Of a stretch of 64,000 bases of DNA, positions 11,865 to 23,870 are shown piece by piece. The notes under the pieces were generated by a model. It searched no databases and was not told the origin of the DNA. It was given only the letters and a program-made list of their open reading frames with translations. The stretch's first letter is position 1; every line of letters starts with the position of its first letter. The stretch lies in assembly GCA_013350335.1 (NCBI GenBank), contig CM023532.1:90585383-90649382 (forward strand). Reading direction: 5' to 3'. Both the position numbers and the translations under genes were made by a program. This DNA is from Chimonanthus salicifolius. Taxonomy: Eukaryota > Streptophyta > Magnoliopsida > Laurales > Calycanthaceae.

Positions 11865-12100
11865 GGGCTAAGTGGTCATGCAAGTTGAAGGTTTATCAAA
11901 TACCACTTCCAAAGGTTTAGACCACTTTCTATTCACCTATTTCCAAACATGTTTATTGATGAAAACATTTAAAGTCTTTCGTGATTACTTTACATTTTTC
12001 AATCACAAATTGAGGTTTGGAAATATCATGATTTTTCTCTCATAGCCATTGTTCTAGCACGAATCAACTCGAATGGTTAAATACTTTATGTGGAGCACGA
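11865..12100 (-). other. SIRE-like copia leader, proximal part
   Basis: This lies directly downstream, on the minus strand, of the primer-binding site at 12101-12115 and so is internal DNA. An ATG with a short open stretch exists, but stops appear at once and no gag motif was recognised. Confidence 0.5.
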
Positions 12101-12115
12101 GGCTATGATACTAAT
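12101..12115 (-). promoter_or_regulatory. Primer-binding site, initiator Met tRNA type
   Basis: On the minus strand this reads ATTAGTATCATAGCC, close to the TGGTATCAGAGC site used by most plant copia elements. It directly follows the LTR end (ACTTTCA). Confidence 0.7.
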
Positions 12116-15100
12116 TGAAAGTTCTACCTTGGTCCTAGAATATGATTGACCCTAGAGGGGGTGAATAGGTCAATCCCAATTTCCATGGTGTTCACAAATT
12201 TTTTAATTGTTTAAAATTTAAGTGAAACAGAATGATAATATTAATCAAGAGATTTGTTTACTGTGATAAATTTTTTTTAATTACTTAAATGATCACACTA
12301 TGTTTAGACCCCTTCGCATATTGCTTAATTATCAATGCTTGTGCACAATGTATAAATAAAGATAATTAAATGAAAAGTGATGTGTGTTGAGAAGAGTAGT
12401 TAAATACTAAAACATAACCACACAATGATCAAACACCATAAGACCAAATTTATAGTGGTTCGGTTAGCCAACCTACATCCACTGTTAGCACTAGCTCAAC
12501 CTTGATCTATCCCCAAATCCACTAAGTGGGGACTTACACCCTCACATTTAGAGTAGGAATTCCACCTCACTCATTTGGCTAGGAATTTCACCCACCACAT
12601 GTAGAATAGGAATTACACCTATTCATTTGGCTCGGAATTCCACCCACCACATGTGCCACAGACGACGTTCTAGATTTTTTATAGTGATTCTAGAGCCAAG
12701 TCTCCTTAATCCACTCTCACATGATAAAGGTTTTAAATAAACTTAAAACAAAGAAGCACTTGACTTTGTAGCTCTATCTCGTTGATGTGTGCTTCTCCAA
12801 GATCCACCCAATGTGTGCCCGAGTTAATCCCGACGTACCTCCTCGTAGCCGTCGTTGAACAATCACAATCTCAGGGTGACTAGGAAATTGGTTCTACCAA
12901 CATCTTTCCTAGTTGATTATCCTTTCCCCTATCTCCCTCACAAACTCAATCCATATGATTAGTTGTATTAGATTTCCCAAGTGTAGGCACAAAAGAGCGA
13001 GTGATCATTTTGCTGGCCCTTGTTTAAACTTACTGATAATGATGAAGGTCCAACGAATTTGCCAAAGGATATCAACTTGTTGTACAAAGATTGGTATTTA
13101 TAGAAAAGGCAACCAGTTGCAAAATCTGTCATGTAGCGACAGGTCGGTCGCACCGAGGGGTCGGTGACTAAGTATATTACCGTTCAACCACCCAACTGTT
13201 GTGCATTAAATGCACTCCCAACGGTATAATTATTTTCCGGTCGACAGGTCGGTGTCGCTGATGGGTCGACAGTCATGGTACCGTCTGGCTGGGCCAAACG
13301 AGGGTCTCGATTTGAGGCAAAACCATGCGAACAGAGTTTCATGTCCCGAAACTTGTATTTCCCAGAACGACCTATCTCCCTTTACAGAGGGGTCAGTTCT
13401 GGTACTCTCGATCCGTCTTGAAATACCAAGATGTCTGTTTTCTCGAGAGCCCACTTGAGTTTAAAGACCAGAACTCATAAGTTTTTCATCGACGAGTCGT
13501 TGACCACAAGGGGACATTAAGTTCATCACTGAGGGGTCGGTGCATACAAGACTCTCGATCAGAGGCTTACCAAGAATGACAGTTCTATGATCCAGAACCT
13601 CTGTCAATCTGGCCAACCAGTCTATGACCACGATGGGTCAATCTTGTCTCCGCCGAAGGGTCGGTGAGAAGGACTGGTGATGAACACTGAGAAATAACTT
13701 TTTTACCCTTTAATATTAGATTAATTAGTCTTTATTTTGTAAATATTAAATATGTTTAATGTTATTTTTTAGTTTTGCAGTGTGTTTTGAGAAAATACAA
13801 GATACAAAAGTTCAAATGATGAAATTTACAGTTTTTAGGTTTAAAATATTATTTTGGAAAATGGAGATTTTTTAATAAATATTTTACCACATTTTTAGGT
13901 TTATTTGTAAACTGATTAATTCAAATCCATTTATGAGAGTTTGGATTAATTTAGTACTTTTCTAGAAATTGAACGTAAGTGGTAAATTATTTATTAAAAT
14001 TCCTATACATGATAAGCCCATTTACAAGCCCTCAAGAGGTCCATGATTGAAGCCCAATAAAAACCAGTGACATGGAGTTTTAGTTCTCCTATTCTAAGGA
14101 GGCCAGCCAAACACAAAACTATTACTTTCCAATCCTAGATGAGTGTCCTGGTTTTGGTATTTGGGAAAGTCTAAAAATTGTTGCTAGTGGGGCAGATTTA
14201 ATTAAGATGGTGGAGATGATGTCACTACATCAAGAGAACAAAGGAAAGGAAACACAAAGCAGGAATCAGCTAGAGGAAAGTTTAGGTTTCTTGGTCAGTT
14301 GGACTGCAAATAGAACAAGCAGAGGAGAGAAATCTCATTTGTATAATCTATTAAAAGCCCAAGCATACAGCCAAAGCAGCACTTGGCCGACCCTCCATAA
14401 GCCTTAGCCAAGATCGGTCACAACTGACCCATGTATCCATTCCACCTCCTTTCCATTTTACTTTCCTCCTATCTTAGACAACATCAAGTAACCTCCAATG
14501 TTGAAAAATACAGAGTGTTACTGGGACTGAAAATTATATCATGTTTTGGGTTGTTTTGACATGAAATTGGGAATGAAAAGAGAAAAACAAAACAGCAAAA
14601 CTGTTGTGTGAAAAAGAAAGAAAAGAAGAAAAAAAAACATCGTGTAGCCAATGTAAACAACCACATGTGCTAGCATTGATGGTGGGAAACACATCCATCA
14701 ACTATTGTAAAACAGATTAAAAGGAAGAGAAAGGCCTGCCTGATTTTCATTGAGAAAGGTTGTGATCTTAGCAGCACCTGTTTGCAAACATAGAGCTGCT
14801 CTTGCTCAAGATGGGATCGATAAGAGCAATGAAAAAAATAAAGGAAGATATCTGCTTGATTTTTTACAGCAATGCACCAGAAGATTGCAATTCAATCTTG
14901 AAATGAAATCCCAAGAAAGTAGGTGACATGCTGATTTGGATGAGAAGAAAGCCAGAGAAATCCGTAGGAAGAAGGATATAGAAAGAAGAATACACAAGAT
15001 CTGCTACCAGCCGTATGTAAATGTAAAGAAAAAGGAAAGGTAGGAAGAAGGATATAGAAAGAAGAATACAAAAGATCTGCTTGAACCGTCAGTGAAAGAA

Positions 15101-16696
15101 AAGAGAAGATCTGCCAGCTTGAAAAGAGAAGGAATGAGTCGCCTATGTTAGCCGATTCTAACAGAGGAAAATAGAGATAAGAAGGAGGGCCCACACGGCA
15201 TTGGCTAGCTGAAAATCAATCGACCCAACACACAGAATAGAAAGAAATTTTCAAGGAGAGAATCGGCTGGGACCATTGGTTGTTTTATTTTCTCATCTCT
15301 TGTCTTGTAAATTGAGCACCTCTTCAACAGAGAAAAGTGAACCGAGAAAGGCATTGAAGGGATTGAATTTGGACAGCTAAAGACAGAGAAAAATATTTGA
15401 TTTCTTCAAGTCATTTATTTTATTTTTATATAATGAGTTCCAAAGAATTGTATTTTCTTATATTCCAATTTTTGAATGAAATTCATGGTAGATTCTTTAG
15501 ATTTGTGGTTTTCCCAATTATTAAATATTCTATGGTGATGGTTTTTAATTTTATTTTAATTACTTTTGTGAATGTTAAGGAACAAATTATTTTTAGATTT
15601 TTTAAAGGAAAAGTAGAACCCTTGTTAGGATCAGTGGGACTTGACTTTTTCAGTCTAAGGTTCTTTTTAAGAATAGTTTATTTTAGATTTGGAAAATGCA
15701 AGTGTAGACTCCGCTCAAGTGTAAGGCTTGAATTGAAAAATTCTATTTTAATGGACGTCGTAATTTTTCTAATTAGAATTTTAATAAATGATGAACTTGA
15801 ATTTATATTTTATAATTCTAGAATATTTCATAGTCTAGGCCATAATTTTATTTTTAAATGGGATAACATGACGCCTTAGAAACTTGTCTCGATTCCATTG
15901 TAAACTATGTAAATAATTCATTATTATTGTTTTATTTTATTCTTTTATTTATTCATAAAAATTCTTGAAATGATGGAACTAGGTTAGAAATATTTTATTT
16001 GTTTCTTAACTTTGCATTTTAAATTAGATTGAGGTTATTTAAATTCACTCCACCATTTTAATCAAATTTATGAATCAATGATTTGTATGATAAAAGTAGA
16101 TCTTATATTTTGTTAACTTCCAAAGTTAGATAATTAATTAAATAATAGTTATCTAAATCTAGAATTTTGCTAAATTAAGATTATAACTCCATGTTTTAGA
16201 AAATCTATCATGCTTAGGTTAAATCCTTAAATGTTATTTTCTTAGATCACATTATTTTAATTGTATCATTTTTGTTTCCATACATATATTTTGTTAATTT
16301 CCCTTGGGTTCGACCTCGCACTCATTTACTACGCTATTAATTGGTTCGTACGCTTGCGAGTTAAATTTAAAACACAACAATGGTTGAGCTGACATTGAAC
16401 TTAATTCATGTTTCCAAGTTCGCTTCCAATTCACTGTCAAGCTTCCTCTCTAGGCTTTTTATGATTTTACCATTCGTTCAATTAAGCCTAGGAATGGTCC
16501 TCCTAAGGTGTGGGTACCACCTAAAGTCATCTATGGCCAAATACATGTTTTGTGATTGCCATAACGATGAGCTTTAATCTTGTGGAGCATGATTTTCACT
16601 CTTGATCACCTTGAGTGTTCAAAGTTCTAGGAAGTGCTTCTTCTCGAGTCATGGAATTGACAAACATAAGGACTTGGCAAAGCCGGGGCACTAACA
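12116..16696 (-). mobile_element. SIRE/Maximus-like copia 5' LTR, interrupted
   Basis: The minus strand starts TGTTAGTGCCCCGGC at 16696 and ends before the primer-binding site at 12116. A TAT-like LTR (13678-16379) interrupts it, leaving about 1.88 kb. The GATTGACCCTAGAGGGGGTG and GTGGTTCGG...CCACTAAGTGGGG blocks resemble SIRE/Maximus LTRs as I know them. The same sequence recurs inverted at 42240-42849 and 41955-42240 and supports the join across the insertion. The middle (13130-13677) has many CACCGAGGGGTCGGTG-like short inverted repeats. The lineage name is inferred from the LTR alone. Confidence 0.75.
13678..16379 (+). mobile_element. TAT/Athila-like solo LTR nested in copia LTR
   Basis: The unit starts TGATGAACAC and ends CGCTTGCGAGTTAAATTT...CAACA. 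Its right end matches, inverted, the left end of the LTR at 42850-44771, which has a polypurine tract. Removing it restores the copia LTR: the flanks ACTGG (left) and ATGG-TTGAGC (right) fit a 5-bp duplication with one lost base. The LTR is 2702 bp. The 160-residue AT-rich frame at 15397-15879 is compositional noise. Confidence 0.72.
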
Positions 16697-17630
16697 ATTA
16701 TTATATGCAGTGTATGTTTGAGAGCATGTGATGCATGTGCTTCTCTCACTAGGCATGTTGAGCTCACCCCTTGCGTTGCAGGTATCTCGGTAGAGGAGGG
16801 GCCGATGGGTCCCTCGATCAGGTGTAGGGCGGGGAGCTGTTGTTTTAGTTTCTGTTATTTCCTATTTTGTAAATTGAGAGAACATTTATGTACTTGAGCC
16901 TTTATTGACATGCTTGGGTTGAATGAATGTGATAATTTGATTATTTTGTTATTATTATTTGAGAATGATGCTACAATGGTACTTTACATCATATGTTGTG
17001 TTGTGGGTTGCCTATAGTTAGCTTGGTTAGTTGGGGGATGTTCCACGGAGAACAAAAAATAAAGAACCTAAGATAACATTAGAGCGGATTTTGAGATTGT
17101 ATAGGTTGTAACACGTTCATAGTAGAACGGGATATTATAGCATCACATTGAATAAAAAGGGTAAAAACGTCGGCTTGTAAATTTAGAACCACCACCAGAT
17201 TAAATTTTTATAATGAAATAGATTTTTAACCAATAGCTTAAAACGCACAAATGTGTTAAAGGCATCTGACTTGTTTTGCGATAGAAACAACCTAAAAAAT
17301 CGTCTATAAATAAAATATAATAACAATGACCATTAATAGAAATCATGGGTATTAGACTGCAAGTGGTAGGTATGAACTAGTTGCAAGGGAACTAAAAACG
17401 TCGAGCGTGATAAATGAAAAGAGAAACAACTTTTACCAAAAATGGAAAGCATTTATTTATTGGCAATCGCTAAATTGGATAACAATCTCCATTATTCAAA
17501 CTTGTGACTCGAATTTGATGGGTACCGACTGAAAACTGGATGGCATGAGGCCTAAAGCCTCCAAGCACTTGCCTTGCTACTAAAGTCAATCTCAATGACT
17601 TACGGCGGGAGTCATTTTGGGATTAGGAAC
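16697..17630. other. Unassigned decayed LTR-like sequence
   Basis: No gene is seen. A stretch near 16760-16860 (GAGCTCACCCCTTGCGTTGCAGGTATC) and the text near 17105-17150 (GTAACACGTTC, CGGGATATTATA) resemble the end of another gypsy LTR, but no boundary or partner was found. Confidence 0.3.
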
Positions 17631-17634
17631 TGAC

Positions 17635-18138
17635 TGTTGGTTGCCTTATCCAAATACACAAGGGTGTACGGCATACAAGTGAGAGAGAAGTGAGAAAGAC
17701 GTGTATCCAAGAGGCATCTGCGTGAGTTTTGTGAGATGACGTAAGAGAGGAAGTAAAAGGAAGGCAGTCAGCTAGTGCTGGTTTTACACAATTCAGATGA
17801 GTGAGAGGGATGTAACAGGAAGAGAGCACTGAGCATGGAAGAAGAAGGATTCATTCTTCAGAGATTAAGAGTGTACATTGAGAAGTATCCAACGGTCCAA
17901 GGGCTTGGGTTTAAGATTTAAACTCGAGTTACTTAATTTTTTGTACGGTTATTCTCATTTTCTCTTATAGTAAAAATCACACTTCGTGGACGAAGAAAGG
18001 ATTTTGTTGATCAACGTAACAAGGAGCAAGGAGAAGTGATACTACTAGCGATTGAAATGGAAGAATAAGGGTTTGGGAGGCAAATTTGGGAACTGCATTA
18101 GAACTAAGGAAGTATTATTACATGTGGCATCAAGAGCA
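17635..18138 (+). mobile_element. Possible copia 5' LTR end with primer-binding site
   Basis: The sequence TAGTAAAAATCACACTTCGTGGACG near 17965 resembles the U5 segment of copia LTRs; the LTR at 36593-37091 has a matching AATAAAATCTACACTC..TGTGGACG segment. TGGCATCAAGAGC at about 18132-18144 resembles an initiator Met tRNA site. The sequence does not match the LTR at 23328, so it may belong to another element. Its left end is undefined. Confidence 0.35.
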
Positions 18139-18235
18139 TAGTTCATAGGATCAATTATTGCTTGAAATAAAGAAAAATTAAAAAAAGGAAAATTTTCGGA
18201 TCTCAAGGAAGAAGACGACCCTTTATAGATCTTAA

Positions 18236-18425
18236 CGTATATGGATTTTAAAATTTGGATGATTTATGGACTTTAAAATCATAGATTTTACTCTTATGTT
18301 TTTAACAAATCTTAATGATTTATGGAGTTTAAAATTTTATGGATCATGGATTTTAAAATTATGAAGTTTAAAATTTTATGGATTTTAAATTATGGTTAAT
18401 GGATCTTATGGACCTAAAATCCAGG
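18236..18425 (+). repeat. AT-rich degenerate short repeat
   Basis: Variants of GGATTTTAAAATT and ATGGATTTTAAA recur at about 20-40 bp spacing. The rest of 18145-18950 shows no gene. Confidence 0.5.
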
Positions 18426-18950
18426 GGTTTTTCCTTTTATATTTTTGGGAAACCAATAATGAGCAAAGCCATTATTTTTTATACAATTTGTTAGTCACGA
18501 AAGTGGCCCTATCAGAATGTTTTTGGACATCAGGCCATATAACTCTGGTCCAATACTCTTCCCAAGTATCGGATAATAGTGACTTTCCTAATCATGATCC
18601 CTAATCACAGAAATATTAGGTTGGCCCAAAGATGCATTGCTTCAAGTGGTTAACGAATTGGGATAAGATGATTGGCGGGTACTTGTAGTTGATATTTGCC
18701 CAGACACCCAAAGGTGGAGGCGGTATTTGATCGCTTGTATTTTGTTGGTTAGTTCTATCGGTGACTGGAAATCACCATAATGAAATAGTATGCCATAAGA
18801 TTACCCAAAGGTAGATGCAGTAATACTGTTTACTAATGTTGATTGTTTGTAAGTTTCAATTAAGTTTAACTCATAGTGTAATGTAAATAAGCATGAAGTT
18901 ATGTAATTTTTGCAGGATCTCTCCCCATTAGACTGCACCTGCAAGCTTCT

Positions 18951-19700
18951 ATTGTTCCAATGTTGACTGGACTTAATTTCTCTGAATGGAAAGAACAAGT
19001 CGAGTTTCACCTCGGTGTGCTTGATCTTGATAAATCATTAATTTTTGATAAACATACTATTACAGGCACAAATACGACTTCTAAGAAAAAGTCCTATGAA
19101 GTATAGATCAGGTCAAATAGATTCAGCATTATGTTCATACGTATGATGGTGGCAAATAATATCAAAACTTCACAACCTCAAACTTAAAGTGCTAAAGACT
19201 ACCTCTAAATATTGAGAATAAATGCAAAACAGTGGACAAGTCCTTAGCAGGGACACTTATTGCTAGGCTGACCACCAGTAAGTTCGATGGAAGCTATGGC
19301 ATGTATGAGCACATAATGGAGATGACAAATATTGATGCTCTAGTGAAGAATATAGGGATGAGTATTGTAATACTTTTCTTGTCCAATTCATTTTGAATTC
19401 GCTGCCTCCTCAGTATGGGTCATTTCAAATAAATTACAATACTATGAAAGACAAATGGCAAGTAAATGAACTGTCAAGTATGTTGATTTAAGAGAAGGGC
19501 AGACTTAAGCAGATGGAACATCACTCACTCCATCTAACACATCAAGGACATAGTAAGAAAAGAGGCTGGAAGCCCAAGAAATTTAAGAAAGCTAATAAGA
19601 AACCAATTGAGCCCATTATGTCTGCAAAGACTCAAAGTCAGTGGACAGGTAGTGTGAGGTGCCACTTCTGCAAGAAACAAGGGAACTTCTAGAAAGACTG
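18951..19700 (+). pseudogene. Copia gag remnant with damaged zinc knuckle
   Basis: Gag forms the particle that packages element RNA. The MLTGLNFSEWKEQVEFHLG segment (from 18960) is the conserved gag start of plant copia elements. Many stops and shifts follow. At 19660-19701 a CX2CX4-x-X4C zinc knuckle is still visible (RCHFCKKQGN..KDC), but its His is Asn and a TAG lies inside. Gag is therefore non-functional. Confidence 0.85.
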
Positions 19701-20123
19701 CCATAAAAGGAGAGCGTGGTTCGAAAAGAAAGGTAACAATTCCATTTCTTTATGTTTCGAATTAATCTCACTGAAGTTTCCTCTACTACTTAGTGGCTTG
19801 ATTCTGTAGATACAACTCATGTTTCTAATACAATGCAGGGATATCTTACGACTCAGACCATCGACATAACTGAAGCCTTCATTTACATGTGAAACCGACA
19901 TAAGGTGTTAGTTGAAGTCATCAGGACTTACCTTCTTTTCCTCGACACTGGCCACCACTTAGATTTATTTGATTGTCTTTATGTTCCTTCTGTTGCCAGA
20001 AACCTTGTTTCAATTTCCAAAGTTGATGTTAATGGTTATTATTGCAAATTTGGATATAATGCCTTCAGTTTGTTTAAAGATCCTTCTTTTATTGGGTCTA
20101 GATTATTGATTGATAGCCTTTAG
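19701..20123 (+). pseudogene. Copia aspartic protease remnant
   Basis: The protease would cut the polyprotein. Near 19797-19830 the catalytic string reads WLDSVDTTHVSN where copia proteases have DSGATTH, so both the Gly and the Ala next to the catalytic Asp-Ser are changed. The downstream LYVPSVARNLVSISK block (19979-20024) is typical of copia protease to integrase linkers. The frame differs from that of the integrase. Confidence 0.85.
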
Positions 20124-20220
20124 TGTTTAAAGCTTAATGATTCATTTGCTAATTCTGTCCTAACACTGCATTATAGTGTTGGTATTAAACGTGGGTTGAT
20201 TAATAAAAAATTATATATTT

Positions 20221-21300
20221 TGTGGTACAAATGTTTGAGACAAATATCCCGCGAAAGAATTGAAAAATTGGTAAAAGATGGGATTCTTCCGAATCTTGAC
20301 TTTATTGCTTCAGGTGTCTGTGGAATGCATTAAGGGTAAGCAAACCAAAAACACTAAGAAAAAAACCACGAGATCTAAAGGGCTACTTGAGTTAATCCAT
20401 ACTGATATTTGTGGCCCATTTGATATTCCATCTTTTGGTAGAGAGACCTATTTTATCACCTTTATTGATGACTTTTCGCGTTATAGTTAGATTTATATGT
20501 TGCATGATAAATCTCAAGCAGTTAACACTATAGAGATATTTATCATTGAAGTTGAAAGGCAACTAGATATAAAGGTGAAAGTTATAAGGTCAGATAGAGG
20601 TGGTGAATATTATGTTAAGTATGTTGAAACAAGTCAACACCTGGGGCCTTTTACTAAACTACTAGAAAGTCACGGTATAATTGCACAATACACGATGCCT
20701 GGTATGCCTCAAAAGAATAGTGTTGTTGAAAGGCGTAACCACACACTTATGGACATGGTTAGGAGTATCTTATGTAATAGCACCATACCCTTTATGTTGT
20801 GGATGTATGCATTAAGATTCGCAATGTACTTGCTTAATGGGGTTCCTAATAAGTTAGTTCCTAAGGCTTCTTTTGAACTGTGGATGGGAAGGAAGCCGAA
20901 TATGAGACACCTGCATGTATGGGGTTGTCCTACAGAAGTATGAATTTATAACCCACATGAAAGAAAACTTGATGAACAGACAATCAGTGGTTACTTCATA
21001 GGTTACCCTAAGAAGTCCAAAGGGTACAGGTTTTATTGTCTGAACCATAGTATTAGAATTGTGGAGACCGGTAATGCAAGATTTATTAAGAATGGTGAGG
21101 TTAGTGGGAGTGACATAATGAGAAACATAGGTGTGCAAGAAGTAAGGGTACAAGTCCCTATACCCGTAACTTTAGAAATTGTTGTTCCTAATTTCATTGA
21201 ATAACCTGATGAACAACACTTGAATGATGAATCACTCCATGACGAAATCATCACCAATAATGAACCGATTGTAGAGTAACTGCAAGATATAGTACTAAGA
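20221..21300 (+). pseudogene. Copia integrase, catalytic triad retained, stops present
   Basis: The order is a GAG-pre-integrase zinc region, the core and a C-terminal part. The zinc-region Cys pair is present (CVECIKGKQ), but the two His are lost (WYKCLRQIS). All three core acids remain: Asp at 20404-20406 (HTDICGPF), Asp at 20593-20595 (RSDRGGEY) and Glu at 20728-20730 (SVVERRNH). The second and third are 45 codons apart because of an insertion seen in some plant copia elements. YLLNGVPNKLVPKASFELW and HVWGCP follow. In-frame stops lie at 20488-20490 and 20941-20943, and several more between 21200 and 21310. The same frame continues into the reverse transcriptase. Confidence 0.92.
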
Positions 21301-21339
21301 AGGTCTTAAAGACAAAGAAGACCTGCTATTTCAGATAAA

Positions 21340-22236
21340 TATGTAGTATATCTACAAGAATCGTATTATGATTTAGAGGCTATTAAAGATCCGATCACTT
21401 ATGAAGAAGCCATAGAATGTGATGATTTTAATAAATGGTTAGACACCATGAAAGACGAGCAAAAGTCCATGGCCCAGAATGAAGTTTGAAATATTTTAGA
21501 ATTGCCTCATGGATAAAAGAAAGTTGGATGTAAGTGGGTCTTTAAGACCAAACGAAACTCCAAGGGCAATATCGAATGATATAAAGCAAGACTTGTAGCC
21601 AAAGGGTTTACTCAGAAAGATGGCATTGATTATAAAGAGACATTTTTTCCCGTATCCAGAAAGGATTGTTTCCGAATAATTATGGCTTTGGTGGCCCATT
21701 ATAATTTGGAATTTCACCAAATGGATGTTAAAACCGCATTTTTCAATGGTAGTTTAGATGAAGAAGTTTATATGGAACAACCTAAAGGATTCTCCATAAA
21801 GGGTAAGGAACATATTGCATGCAAATTAAATAAATCAATTTTTGGCCTTAAACAAGCCTCTAGGCAATGGTACCATAAGTTCAATGATACCATTACCTCC
21901 TTCGGTTTTAATGAAAACACCGTTGATCGGTGTATATACATGAACGTCAATGGGAGTAAGTTTATCCTTTTGATATTATATGTTGATGATATTTTGCTTA
22001 CCACTAATGATCTTGGTATGATGTTTAAAATAAAGAAGTTTCTCTCCAATAATTTTGAAATGAAAGATATGGGAGAGGCAGCCTACGTGATTGGAATAGA
22101 AATATTCTGTGATAGAACACATGGTATGCTGATGCTGTCTCAGAAAGGCTACATAGAAAGAATCTTGGAGAGATTCGTATGTAAAATTGTTTGTATCAAG
22201 ATGCCCCTATTTAGAAAGGAGATTAATTTAGTTTAA
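21340..22236 (+). pseudogene. Copia reverse transcriptase with intact YVDD
   Basis: Reverse transcriptase copies element RNA into DNA. The CKWVFKTKRNSKGNIE, KARLVAKGFTQKDGIDY, HQMDVKTAFFNGSLDEEVYMEQPKGF and KSIFGLKQASRQWYHKF blocks occur in the usual order. The catalytic YVDD box is intact at 21979-21990 (LYVDDILL). The stretch 21682-22236 is open for 184 residues. Upstream stops (near 21487, 21514 and 21578) separate it from the integrase although the frame is the same. Confidence 0.95.
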
Positions 22237-22960
22237 ATCAATGTCCGCATAATGAACTTCGGAAGAAACAAATGGAAGGAATACCTTATGCCTCTACTGT
22301 AGATAGTTTGATGTATGCCCAGACATGCACCAGACCCGACATTAGTTTTGCTATTAGTATGCTAGGGAGATACCAAAGCAACCTTGGAATGGATCACTGG
22401 AAAGTTGCAAAGAAAGTGATGAGGTATTTATAGGATACTAAGATTTCATGTTTGTGTTTAAGAGGTCCGTTAATCTCGAGGTCATTCGCTAGTTAGTTTT
22501 GAATTTTGGTGGTTGCGTTGATAGCAGAAAGTCAATGTTTGGCTATTTATTCCTTATGGCTGGCGGAGCAATATCATGGAAAAACGCCAAACAGTCTATC
22601 ACTGCAATATCAACCATGGAAGCAGAATTGTGGCGTGTTATGAGGCCACTGTTCAAGGAATGTGGCTGTGGAAATTTATCTCAGGACTTGGAATTATCGA
22701 CAGTATTGTCAAGCCGCTGAGAATTTACTGTGATAATTATGCAGCAGTATTCTTCTCTATAAACGACAAGTATTCGAATGGATCGAAACATATGGAATTG
22801 AAGCACTTTGTCGTGAAAGAAGAAGTTCAGAAATGGACGGTGTCTATTGAGACATTAGTAGTTTACTTATGGTGATAAATCCGTTGACGAAGGGATTACC
22901 TATAAAGATCTTTAAGGAACATGCCAATAGAATGGGTCTTGAATGCAATCTATTATGATG
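22237..22960 (+). pseudogene. Copia connection region and RNase H remnant
   Basis: RNase H removes the RNA strand during copying. The GYLFLMAGGAISWKNAKQ, STMEAE, EATVQGMWLWKF and IYCDNYAAVFF blocks mark it. The frame shifts between the two open pieces (22499-22720 and 22576-22875), and stops close the end. The HMELKHFVVKEEVQ segment near 22790 is the usual copia C-terminus. Confidence 0.9.
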
Positions 22961-23327
22961 TAATTATGAATTTTAGACTGCATTATGAATAAATGTGCAC
23001 TACTTGACATTTGAGTACTCATGTATGCGTTTCAGATTATTGTTCCTATTTATTATTGTTATTTATATACATCATGTGTGTTTATTTTGACACTAACAGG
23101 AATAGTCATTATGTTATGACACTTAAGTAGGTCACTTGTATTGTAGTAATGGAAGGGACTATGTCGGTATAAGATGATGAGCAATCGCCATTGCTCGTAT
23201 TTGTAGTTTGTTTAATATTAGCATTATGATGTTGACCGCATTATGTTATTAAATACAATTTACGTGTACACCTTATGATATACCTGTTTTAAATCTCATG
23301 AAGTGTAAATATGGGCCAAATGGGAGA
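22961..23327 (+). other. Copia 3' untranslated region and polypurine tract
   Basis: Non-coding DNA between the pol end and the 3' LTR. It ends in the purine-rich GGGCCAAATGGGAGAA run (about 23310-23325), the expected primer for plus-strand synthesis. Confidence 0.7.
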
Positions 23328-23870
23328 ATGTAAGACTAAATATGACCCACATTAAATTTGGGAGCTCCACATAAAGGATATTAAATCAAGAAAATTGTGG
23401 TTAAATAAAGAAGGTCTATTTTAGGAGAGTTCTAAAGGTAGTTGGTTTCCTATTTTGATCGGAAGTAGGAAATGAAAGTTATAATTGCCTTAGGGATCCT
23501 CCCTCTGCCTATAAAAGGATCTCTCTCCATAATTATCCATCAACTTAAGCCAACTTTTAGTGTTTCAAAACACTATTCATGAAATTGGAAGAGGGCACTA
23601 AGGAAGAAAGAGGTAGAAACTCCAAGGTGTGTGTTTTCTTTTGTTTTTTGACTTCAGGATGCCTTAGTACGTCAAAGGGAAGATTGAACCTCACTCCTCT
23701 TCATCAATTGATATGAGTATGTCTTATCATTATTATGTTTATAATTTCCCCATTAATCAATCCAAATCATGTGGTTATGTTGTTCGAATATGTCGAACAT
23801 TAAGTTTAATGATGAATGAATGTATGATTGATTCTCAATCAATAAACTCTGATATTATAATGAAGTATTG
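23328..23870 (+). mobile_element. Copia 3' LTR
   Basis: It starts TGTAAGACTAAATATGACCC directly after the polypurine tract. A TATA-like TATAAAAGG at about 23510 followed by CTCTCTCC looks like an LTR promoter. The right end is not sharply defined and no matching 5' LTR was found upstream of 18951, so the element's left side is truncated or replaced. Confidence 0.65.

Noticed and set aside
15397..15879. 160-residue hydrophobic frame
   Set aside because: Lies inside a nested LTR in AT-rich DNA. Phe/Ile/Leu-rich composition with no motif, so chance is the better explanation.
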